Source: Mycobacterium kansasii ATCC 12478 (lineage in GTDB: Bacteria; Actinomycetota; Actinomycetes; Mycobacteriales; Mycobacteriaceae). From it: a DNA stretch of 64,000 bases. Position numbers and translations under genes: made by a program. Below the pieces are notes generated by a model. That model saw only the letters and a program-made list of their open reading frames with translations, made no database searches and had not been told where the DNA came from. The stretch is from the NCBI RefSeq assembly GCF_000157895.3, contig NC_022663.1, positions 620,001 through 684,000 on the forward strand, written 5' to 3'. This document shows, piece after piece, positions 18,859-25,638 of the stretch (the first letter of the stretch is position 1; the number at the start of each line of letters is the position of its first letter).

Positions 18859-18898
18859 TTCAGCCACCATACCCCACAATCCCCCACTTCGCCCCATT
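18859..18898 (-). promoter_or_regulatory. MraZ-box array and mraZ promoter
   Basis: On the minus strand, TGGGG, TGGGG, TGGGG and a degenerate TGGCT follow each other at exactly 10-bp spacing (five-base boxes, five-base spacers). This is the arrangement described for MraZ binding sites upstream of mraZ in other bacteria. A TATGGT hexamer (18866-18871), a fit to the mycobacterial -10 TANNNT, lies between boxes 3 and 4, so bound MraZ would cover the promoter. Autorepression is inferred from family knowledge and geometry. Confidence 0.75.
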
Positions 18899-19025
18899 GA
18901 TGGGGTGTCGCCGCGGCATTTCCCCAAGGATCTACGGCGTCAGGTCACGTTCAGATCACCCCGCACCCCGGCATCCAGCTCACGGGTCATGCTAAAACCG
19001 CATTTCAGAGGCCAGTGGTCGGAAA

Positions 19026-19052
19026 TGGGGCGCTAAGTGGGGCGCAGTGGGG
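19026..19052 (+). promoter_or_regulatory. Second TGGGG box array, plus-strand orientation
   Basis: Three TGGGG motifs start at 19026, 19038 and 19048, i.e. spacings of 12 and 10 bases. The last two match the MraZ-box spacing. They face away from mraZ and about 130-160 bp upstream of its main array. No plus-strand gene follows within 800 bp, so this could be an auxiliary MraZ site or a chance GC-rich pattern. Confidence 0.35.
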
Positions 19053-19149
19053 CACGACCAGGCCAATAGCTCACGACTGGGTTTCGGTGTGGATTCCTCG
19101 AGGTGACCCGCGAACGGCGGCTCCGCCGCGGGACATCGGGTGCGCACGA

Positions 19150-19176
19150 AAAACGGGGCAGCCGGTGGCTGCCCCG
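19150..19176 (-). terminator. Intrinsic terminator of the DUF3040 gene
   Basis: A perfect 10-bp inverted repeat (19154-19163 and 19167-19176, arms CGGGGCAGCC/GGCTGCCCCG) with a 3-base loop lies 20 bp past the stop of the minus-strand DUF3040 gene. On the minus strand the stem is followed by a run of five T, which makes it a canonical intrinsic terminator. Confidence 0.85.
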
Positions 19177-19196
19177 TAAGGTCTACGTTCGTTCGC

Positions 19197-19601
19197 CTAC
19201 TCGTCGAAGCGGCGCCGGAACCGATCCTCCATCCGGCTGGTGAATGAGCCTCCGGCGCCTTTACTGCGACGCTGGCGCGCCCCCCCGGACGCCGGCCGAG
19301 AGTGATCCAGCCGCCCCGGCAACCGCGGCGCGGTGATGGCATACACCACGCCGCCGAACATCACCACGAAACCGAAGACACTGAGGATCGGGAAGCTTCC
19401 GATCATCGTGGCCTTGAATGCCACCCCGGAAACCAGCATGGCCAGGCCGATGACGAACAACGCCGCGCCCTGCAAGCGCCGCCGTGCCGTGGGTGCGCGG
19501 AAGCCCCCACCACGGACACTCGACGCGAACTTAGGGTCTTCGGCGTAGAGCGCGCTCTCGATCTGCTCAAGCATCCGCTGCTCATGATCGGAGAGTGGCA
19601 T
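19197..19601 (-). CDS. DUF3040 membrane protein (Rv2169c-type)
   Basis: A 134-aa protein of the actinobacterial DUF3040 family. It begins with the family signature MPLSDHEQRMLEQIESALYAEDPKFAS, a cytoplasmic helix, followed by two membrane segments at about 45-63 and 68-90 separated by a very short turn, and a basic C-terminal tail. Function is unknown. GGAGGGACGA precedes the ATG. It is monocistronic, with a terminator directly downstream, and divergent from the acetyltransferase gene. Confidence 0.9.
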   Translation of the reverse strand: MPLSDHEQRMLEQIESALYAEDPKFASSVRGGGFRAPTARRRLQGAALFVIGLAMLVSGVAFKATMIGSFPILSVFGFVVMFGGVVYAITAPRLPGRLDHSRPASGGARQRRSKGAGGSFTSRMEDRFRRRFDE

Positions 19602-19908
19602 TCGTCCCTCCTTGCCGACAGACTGTCACGTAACTACCGGTAGCACGCGGATGCCCGTTGTGGGGGCAACTAACTCAGATGATACGAGGTCAATCCCAGC
19701 CGTACCACTGATTCGCCGGCGATTCTATCCCGGCCGCACCTCGGAGCACGAATGCGCCCGACACCCCATGCGGTGCAACCGGTCACAAACTCCGTATCGC
19801 TCCATATCGCTTCTCACCGGTGCGCATGGCGACCGCTCGGCCAACCGCGACGGCAGTGGTCCGATACTGGTGCTGAAGCATCGCACCGGATCACCGTGAG
19901 GAGGGCAG
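19602..19908. other. Divergent intergenic region, DUF3040 gene / GNAT gene
   Basis: The 307 bases separate two divergent genes and should contain both promoters. A perfect 10-bp palindrome CTACCGGTAG lies at 19634-19643, about 35 bp upstream of the DUF3040 start, and could be an operator. On the other side TATCGCT occurs twice in close succession near 19796-19810. I see no coding sequence or RNA gene. Confidence 0.4.
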
Positions 19909-20547
19909 TTGGCGATATTCCTCATCGATCTGGCCCCGAGCGAGATGGAGCGCCGCCTCAGGGAGGCCCTGACGGTCTATGTCGACGCGATGCGCTACCC
20001 CAGAGGCACCGAGAACCAGCGCGCCGCCATGTGGCTGGAGCACATCCGCCGGCCGGGCTGGAAGGCCGTCGCCGCCGTCGACGTAGCGGACCCGGGCGCG
20101 GGCGATCAATCCGGAATCGTGGGAGCCGATCCCGAAAGCCGGGCGTCGGCGGCTGGCGATCTGAGCAACGCACCGATGGTGGGCGTCGCCTACGGCTACC
20201 CCGGCGCCCCCGGGCAGTGGTGGCAGCAGCAAGTGGTCCTCGGGTTGCAGCGCAGTGGTTTTCCGCCGCAGGCGATCTCCCGGGTGATGAGTAGCTATTT
20301 TGAGTTGACGGAATTGCATATCCAGCCGCGCGCCCAAGGCCATGGCCTCGGCGAGGCCCTGGTCCGCCGGCTACTCGCGGGTCGGCAGGAAGACCACGTC
20401 CTACTGTCCACTCCGGAGACCAATGGCGAGGCCAACCGGGCGTGGCGGTTGTACCGGCGGCTGGGCTTCACCGACATCATCCGCGGCTACTACTTCGCCG
20501 GCGACCCCCGCGCGTTCGCGGTACTGGGCCGCGCGCTACCGCTGTAG
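19909..20547 (+). CDS. GNAT family N-acetyltransferase (Rv2170-type)
   Basis: A 212-aa GNAT acetyltransferase. The C-terminal half has the acetyl-CoA loop (RAQGHGLGEALVRRLL, the Q/R-x-x-G-x-G/A motif) followed by LSTPETNGEANRAWRLYRRLGF, a classic GNAT motif B. Rv2170 has been reported to acetylate isocitrate dehydrogenase; whether that holds here is inference. The central segment (about 60-85) is less conserved. Start is TTG at 19909, preceded by GAGGAGG at good spacing. LppM follows after about 100 bp on the same strand. Confidence 0.88.
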   Translation: MAIFLIDLAPSEMERRLREALTVYVDAMRYPRGTENQRAAMWLEHIRRPGWKAVAAVDVADPGAGDQSGIVGADPESRASAAGDLSNAPMVGVAYGYPGAPGQWWQQQVVLGLQRSGFPPQAISRVMSSYFELTELHIQPRAQGHGLGEALVRRLLAGRQEDHVLLSTPETNGEANRAWRLYRRLGFTDIIRGYYFAGDPRAFAVLGRALPL

Positions 20548-20644
20548 GCCCGACTGCGGACGGCTTGCCCAAGCGGCACACCGGGTCTGGCACGATGACC
20601 TGGTGCGCGCCAGCCCTCCCTCGCTCTCAGCCCGCAAAGCTCAC

Positions 20645-21331
20645 GTGACCGGGACCCGACGGCGCCGCATGCTGGCCATCGCGATGCTGTTGATGCTGGT
20701 GCCCCTGGCCACCGGATGCCTGCGCGTCCGCGCATCGATCACCATCTCGCCCGACGACCTGGTGTCCGGCGAGATCATCGCCGCGGCAAAACCGAAGAAC
20801 AACAAAGACGCCGGCCCTCAACTCGACAGCAACAACCTCGCGTTCAGCCAGAAAGTGGCTGTCTCCAACTACGACAGCGACGGCTACGTGGGGTCGCAGG
20901 CGGTGTTTTCCGATTTGACATTCGCAGAGTTGCCGCAGCTGGCCAACATGAACTCCGACGCGGCCGGGGTGAACCTGTCGCTGCGGCGAAACGGCAACCT
21001 GGTGATTCTGGAGGGCCGGGTCGATCTGACCTCACTCACCGACGCTGATGCCGACGTCGAGCTGACCGTCGCCTTTCCCGGAACCGTGACCTCCACCAAC
21101 GGTGACCGCATCGAGCCCGAAGTGGTGCAGTGGAAGCTCAAACCGGGCGTGGTGAGCACCATGAACGCTCAGGCCCGCTATACCGACCCCAACACCCGAT
21201 CATTCACCGCGGCCGGCATCTGGCTGGGCATCGGGTCGTTGCTGGCCGCGGGTGTGGTGGCACTGCTGGCCTGGATCAGCCGGGACCGCTCCCCCCGGCT
21301 CACGGCTGCGGGCGACCAGCCGCCGAAGTAA
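20645..21331 (+). CDS. lppM: Lipoprotein LppM
   Basis: LppM, 228 aa. The N-terminus has a basic n-region (RRRR), a hydrophobic core MLAIAMLLMLVPLA and the lipobox ATGC, so the mature protein is lipidated. The body is a beta-rich domain (RVRASITISPDDLVSG), and a C-terminal membrane helix (about 192-212) is followed by a short basic tail. The M. tuberculosis orthologue is a surface lipoprotein tied to phagosome manipulation and PIM/LAM-related biology. The GTG at 20645 best matches the known protein; a GTG at 20603 would only add n-region. No Shine-Dalgarno is evident. Confidence 0.88.
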   Translation: MTGTRRRRMLAIAMLLMLVPLATGCLRVRASITISPDDLVSGEIIAAAKPKNNKDAGPQLDSNNLAFSQKVAVSNYDSDGYVGSQAVFSDLTFAELPQLANMNSDAAGVNLSLRRNGNLVILEGRVDLTSLTDADADVELTVAFPGTVTSTNGDRIEPEVVQWKLKPGVVSTMNAQARYTDPNTRSFTAAGIWLGIGSLLAAGVVALLAWISRDRSPRLTAAGDQPPK

Positions 21332-21368
21332 CCGGATCGGGTCGCTCACCGGGCTCGGTTAGTCCCGG

Positions 21369-22265
21369 TTAGCCCTGCTTGTCGGGCGCCCAGTAGTCCA
21401 GCATCTCGGCGAAGGTCTCGAAAGCCGGCGCGGAAAGGCCGTAGGTTGCCTCGAAATGGATGCTCAGCGGGAAGCCGAGGTCCACGACACCGTCTAGCAC
21501 GCGTTGGTAGAGGTCGACCATCAACCGTCGCTTCTGGGCGGGTTCGCTGCCGGCCAGCTTCTGGACGAACTCCTGCTCCTCGGCCACGGCCGCGTTGCCG
21601 GGGTCCTGGATCAACCAGTTGATCAAGCCGACGCGAGCCTCGACCTTGGGGACGAAGCCGAACGACAGCAGGATCTCGGGTCGGTGGTCGGTGGCCTCGG
21701 CGAACGCGGTCAGAAACCCCACGATCGCGTCGGAATACAACAACTGCGTCATGCCATAGGTCGCGCCCTGATTGCATTTGAAATTAAGCCGACCCTGCTC
21801 GCCGTCTCGGGTGGGAATCACGATCACACCACGGTTGGCCACCAGCTCCCGATAGATCGACAATGCGTCGGTCGGTGCGACGCCGGAGCCTTCGCCGTCG
21901 TTCATCGTGCGCGGCACCCCGACGAACACGACACCCTCCATCCCGGCGGCACACAGCTCGGCGAGCCTCCCATGCAGCGTCGACTCGTCCATGAAGGCGG
22001 TGACCTGCGTGCACAGGCCGCTGATCGACGGCAATTCCGGTCTGATAATCGACCAGAAGTCCAGGACGTCGAGCTTGGGCTGCATCGGGACCGGCCGATC
22101 GTCGTCCTCGGCGATCATCCCGGGGATCATCACGTGGCGGATTCGGCCGTCGAGGCCCGATTCGGCCGAGTACCGCAGCAATTTGTGCGCGTCTTCCAGC
22201 GCCCGTTCGTGGCCCCCGTCCACGTTCGGTGGAACCAGCTCGAGCGCGATGGTATTGAGCGTCAC
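21369..22265 (-). CDS. MTHFR-like protein, flavin-independent type (Rv2172c-type)
   Basis: A 298-aa TIM-barrel protein related to methylenetetrahydrofolate reductase. It begins NTIALELVPPN, has GRIRHVMIPGMI, and shows KCNQGATYGMTQLLYSD, the segment corresponding to the folate-binding region. It lacks the classical FAD-dependent MetF layout; Rv2172c orthologues have been described as noncanonical, non-flavin MTHFRs supplying 5-methyl-THF for methionine. The GTG at 22265 follows AGAGGG. Just upstream is a 9-bp tandem repeat (22281-22303). It converges with lppM, 37 bp apart. Confidence 0.85.
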   Translation of the reverse strand: MTLNTIALELVPPNVDGGHERALEDAHKLLRYSAESGLDGRIRHVMIPGMIAEDDDRPVPMQPKLDVLDFWSIIRPELPSISGLCTQVTAFMDESTLHGRLAELCAAGMEGVVFVGVPRTMNDGEGSGVAPTDALSIYRELVANRGVIVIPTRDGEQGRLNFKCNQGATYGMTQLLYSDAIVGFLTAFAEATDHRPEILLSFGFVPKVEARVGLINWLIQDPGNAAVAEEQEFVQKLAGSEPAQKRRLMVDLYQRVLDGVVDLGFPLSIHFEATYGLSAPAFETFAEMLDYWAPDKQG

Positions 22266-22280
22266 ACGGCACCCTCTTTC

Positions 22281-22303
22281 TCAGATTCCTCAGATTCCTC
22301 AGA
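22281..22303 (-). repeat. 9-bp tandem repeat in the MTHFR-like gene leader
   Basis: The unit TCAGATTCC is present twice plus five bases of a third copy; on the transcribed strand this reads as repeated TCTGAGGAA, 16-38 bases ahead of the GTG start. The purine-rich GAGGAA motifs look like extra Shine-Dalgarno sequences. Confidence 0.6.
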
Positions 22304-22546
22304 CGACTACTGCTCACATCGCGCCACGCCGCGCACACCCGACCCGGGCCTCATCACCGGGCCATCACGACAGCATAGGGGCGTCGCGGCGAGTCAGTCG
22401 ACGCAACTGCGTCCGGCCCGAAGGCATCTGGCCGCCCGAGGGAGGCAATCCCCGCCCACGGCGCCGGGGCCGAATACACTGTCGGGCCAGGGACGTGCCG
22501 AGCAGAAAGGGGCGCCGCGCTGAGCGTCGAAGCATCGGCAACCGAC

Positions 22547-23605
22547 TTGGGCGGCGCCATCACCGACCAGCTACGACGGTATCTGCATGACCGTCGCCGC
22601 GAGGCGGCCTATATCGGGAGCGACTACGACGCCTTGACGGCCTGGCTGGAAGACTTTGCGCTGCGCGGGGGCAAACGGCTACGCCCGGTCTTCGCATACT
22701 GGGGCTGGCACGCCGTGACAACCGAGGAGCCCGGCCCCGAGATTCTGCAGTTGTTTTCCGCCCTGGAACTGCTGCACGCCTGGGCCCTGATACACGACGA
22801 CGTGATCGACGCCTCCTCGACTCGTCGCGGCCGGCCGACGGCCCATGTGCATTTCGCCGCGCTGCACCGGGAGCGTAACTGGCTCGGCCCGGCGCACCAG
22901 TTCGGCATCTCGGCGGCGATACTGCTCGGCGACGTGGCGCAGGCCTGGGCCGACGACATCGTCTCCGAGGTGGGCCAGACCAGCCTGCCGCCCGACGCTG
23001 CGCGCCGGGTGCGGCGGGTATGGTCCGGCATCCGCACCGAGGTGCTGGGCGGGCAATACCTCGACATCGTCGCCGAGGCCAGCGCCGCGAGCTCGATCGC
23101 CTCGGCGATGACGGTTGCCACCTTCAAAACCGCCTGCTACACCGTGTCGCGGCCGCTGCAACTGGGGGTGGCCGCAGCTGCCGACAGACCCGACGTCGCT
23201 GCCGCGTTTCATCAGTTCGGGACGGACCTCGGAGTGGCGTTTCAGCTGCGCGACGACGTTCTCGGGGTGTTCGGAGATCCTGCGGTGACCGGCAAACCGT
23301 CCGGCGACGACCTGAGGTCGGGGAAACGCACGGTGCTGATAGCCGAGGCAGCCGAACTCGCGGAAAAGTCGGACCCCCGGGCGGCCAGCCTATTGCGTAG
23401 CTCGATCGGCACCGAGCTGACCGACACGCAGGTGCGCGAGCTGCGCGAGGTTATCGCGGGGGTCGGCGGTTTGGCAGCGGCCGAGAATCGGATCACCGAA
23501 CTCACCGAGCGAGCGCTGGCCACACTTGCGTCGGCGCCCATCAACGCACGAGCCAAGGCCGGACTGTCGCAGTTGGCCCGGACGGCCACGGACCGGTCGG
23601 CCTGA
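22547..23605 (+). CDS. idsA2: Polyprenyl (geranylgeranyl-type) diphosphate synthase IdsA2
   Basis: A 352-aa trans-prenyltransferase matching Rv2173. The GGKRLRP motif near residue 40 and the first Asp-rich motif HDDVIDASSTRRG are intact; the second is QLRDDVLGVFGD with TGKPSGDDLRSGKRT after it. It condenses IPP with allylic diphosphates to short-chain isoprenoids. The chosen start is TTG at 22547, aligned with the H37Rv start (MAGAITDQLRRYL by memory). The mptA ATG follows 5 bp after the stop, so the two are likely co-transcribed; a link to polyprenyl-phosphate-mannose supply is inference. Confidence 0.92.
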   Translation: MGGAITDQLRRYLHDRRREAAYIGSDYDALTAWLEDFALRGGKRLRPVFAYWGWHAVTTEEPGPEILQLFSALELLHAWALIHDDVIDASSTRRGRPTAHVHFAALHRERNWLGPAHQFGISAAILLGDVAQAWADDIVSEVGQTSLPPDAARRVRRVWSGIRTEVLGGQYLDIVAEASAASSIASAMTVATFKTACYTVSRPLQLGVAAAADRPDVAAAFHQFGTDLGVAFQLRDDVLGVFGDPAVTGKPSGDDLRSGKRTVLIAEAAELAEKSDPRAASLLRSSIGTELTDTQVRELREVIAGVGGLAAAENRITELTERALATLASAPINARAKAGLSQLARTATDRSA

Positions 23606-23609
23606 TCCG

Positions 23610-25151
23610 ATGACCACCGCGACGCCTCCGCCGGAAGCCGCTTCTGCGGCGACACTGTCAGTGGGACAACGTCTTTCACAGGTTCGCAGATTTGCCGCCA
23701 CCCCGCAGGCCAAGCCTGCCTGGTTGGGTTTTCTGGGGGCGGTGCTGATCACCACGGGAGGGTTGGGAGCCGGCAGCACGCGCCAGCACGACCCGCTGCT
23801 GGAGACGATTCACATGTCGTGGCTGCGCTTCGGCCACGGACTGGTGCTGTCGTCGATCGTGTTGTGGTCGGGCGTGGGCCTGATGCTGATCGCGTGGCTG
23901 TGGCTGGGCCGACAGGTGCTCACCGGCGAAGCGACCGAGTTCACCATGCGGGCCACCACCGCGTTCTGGCTGGCGCCGCTGCTGCTGTCGGTGCCCGTCT
24001 TCAGCCGGGACACCTACTCCTACCTGGCCCAGGGCGCGCTGTTGCGCGACGGCCTGGATCCCTATGCGGTGGGGCCGGTGGGTAACCCGAATGCGTTGCT
24101 GGACGACGTGAGCCCGATCTGGACGATCACTACCGCCCCCTACGGTCCGGCGTTCATTCTGGTGGCCAAGCTCGTCACGATCATCGTCGGCAACAACGTG
24201 GTCGCCGGGACCATGCTGTTGCGCTTGTGCATGCTGCCCGGGCTGGCGCTGCTGATTTGGGCGGCCCCGCGCCTGGCCCAGCACCTCGGCGCCAACGGCT
24301 CGATTGCGCTGTGGACCTGCGTGCTCAATCCGCTGGTGCTCATCCATCTGATGGGTGGAGTGCACAACGAGATGCTGATGGTGGGCCTGATGGCGGCCGG
24401 TATCGCGCTCACCATGCAGCGGCGCCATGTCGCGGGCATCACGCTGATCACGGTGGCGATCGCGGTCAAAGCAACGGCCGGGCTGGCGCTGCCGTTCCTG
24501 TTCTGGGTATGGATGCGTCATCTGCGCGATGACCGCGGGTACCGGCCGCCCCGGGCGTTCCTGGTCGCCGCCGCGGCGTCGCTGCTGATATTCGTGGCGG
24601 TGTTCGCGGTGCTGTCCGCGGTGGCCGGCGTCGGACTGGGGTGGCTCACGGCGCTGGCGGGCTCGGTGAAGATCATCAACTGGTTGACCGTGCCGACGGG
24701 AGCGGCGAACCTCATCCACGCTCTGGGCAGGAACTTCTTCACCTTCGACTTCTACACCTTGCTGCGGATCACCAGATTCATCGGAATCCTGATCATCGCG
24801 ATGTCGCTGCCGCTGCTGTGGTGGAGGTTCCGGCGCGACGACCGGGCGGTGCTGGCCGGCATCGCCTGGTCGATGCTGATCGTGGTATTGTTCGTCCCCG
24901 CCGCCCTGCCGTGGTACTACTCATGGCCGCTGGCGATAGTGGCCCCACTGGCCCAGTCACGGCCGGCAATCGCGGCTATCGCCGGGTTCTCGACCTGGGT
25001 CATGGTGATCTTCAAACCCGACGGATCACACGGCATGTATTCCTGGCTGCACGTCGGGCTGGCGACCGCATTCGCACTGCTGGCCTGGTATTCGCTGTAC
25101 CGGGTGCCGGAGCCGGCTGCCCCTAGGGACGCAACGGAACCCGCTCAATAA
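23610..25151 (+). CDS. mptA: Alpha-(1->6)-mannopyranosyltransferase MptA
   Basis: MptA, 513 aa, a GT-C integral membrane mannosyltransferase that extends the lipomannan/LAM mannan backbone from polyprenyl-phosphate-mannose. About twelve to thirteen membrane segments are visible; the first large loop carries SRDTYSYLAQG (acidic GT-C motif) and GLDPYAVGPVGNPNA, and HLMGGVHNEMLMVGLMAAG is the conserved central segment. The ATG at 23610 is 5 bp after idsA2; longer in-frame starts fall inside idsA2. Confidence 0.95.
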   Translation: MTTATPPPEAASAATLSVGQRLSQVRRFAATPQAKPAWLGFLGAVLITTGGLGAGSTRQHDPLLETIHMSWLRFGHGLVLSSIVLWSGVGLMLIAWLWLGRQVLTGEATEFTMRATTAFWLAPLLLSVPVFSRDTYSYLAQGALLRDGLDPYAVGPVGNPNALLDDVSPIWTITTAPYGPAFILVAKLVTIIVGNNVVAGTMLLRLCMLPGLALLIWAAPRLAQHLGANGSIALWTCVLNPLVLIHLMGGVHNEMLMVGLMAAGIALTMQRRHVAGITLITVAIAVKATAGLALPFLFWVWMRHLRDDRGYRPPRAFLVAAAASLLIFVAVFAVLSAVAGVGLGWLTALAGSVKIINWLTVPTGAANLIHALGRNFFTFDFYTLLRITRFIGILIIAMSLPLLWWRFRRDDRAVLAGIAWSMLIVVLFVPAALPWYYSWPLAIVAPLAQSRPAIAAIAGFSTWVMVIFKPDGSHGMYSWLHVGLATAFALLAWYSLYRVPEPAAPRDATEPAQ

Positions 25152-25168
25152 GGACCTCGATAAGCCGC

Positions 25169-25573
25169 TCAATACGCCATAGCCTGGGCGCGACGCACGA
25201 CTTCGCGCGCCTGGTGGGCGTGGAGCGCATCGACCGGGCGAGCATTGCTCACGACATCGCGTGAGCCGTCGCGGGTAATGGTCAACGACGGGTCGGGGGT
25301 GAACAGCCAGCGCACGATCTCGGTATCGCGATAGCCGCCGTCGTGCAAGATCGTCAACAGACCCGGCAGGCTCTTGACCACCTGGCCGGAATTGGTGAAG
25401 AACACTTGCGGCACCACCACGCCGCCGGCTCGCCGAACGGCGACCAGGTGACCTTCGCGCAGCTGCTGGTGCACCTTGCTGATCGGCACACCAAGAAGCT
25501 CGGCGACCCGGGACAGGTCGTAGGTTGGCTCGCTGGGATCCAGAACATCATCGCCGGCCGGAATGCTGCCCAC
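25169..25573 (-). CDS. Rv2175c-type DNA-binding protein (PknL substrate)
   Basis: A 134-aa small DNA-binding protein with an N-terminal winged-helix/MerR-like HTH (YDLSRVAELLGVPISKVHQQL) and a conserved C-terminal domain ending VVRRAQAMAY. Rv2175c is phosphorylated by PknL, encoded divergently 65 bp away. The GTG at 25573 (VGSIPAGDD) is the only usable start; the H37Rv protein, as I recall it, has about 13 extra N-terminal residues including the Thr9 phosphosite, and here the upstream frame has no ATG, GTG or TTG. Converges with mptA. Confidence 0.9.
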   Translation of the reverse strand: MGSIPAGDDVLDPSEPTYDLSRVAELLGVPISKVHQQLREGHLVAVRRAGGVVVPQVFFTNSGQVVKSLPGLLTILHDGGYRDTEIVRWLFTPDPSLTITRDGSRDVVSNARPVDALHAHQAREVVRRAQAMAY

Positions 25574-25638
25574 GGCGCAAGTGTAGAGCTTGGTGCACGT
25601 TGTCTCATCCGATTCGCGCCGGCACCTACGATGGCCCC

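Larger units (their letters stand above)
18818..19196. other. Intergenic region between mraZ and the DUF3040 gene
   Basis: No coding sequence is supported here. The 379 bases hold the MraZ-box array near the mraZ side, a second TGGGG array in the opposite orientation at 19026-19052, and a hairpin terminator for the DUF3040 gene at 19150-19176. H37Rv carries an IS6110 copy between the same two genes (remembered); there is no IS here. Confidence 0.7.
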
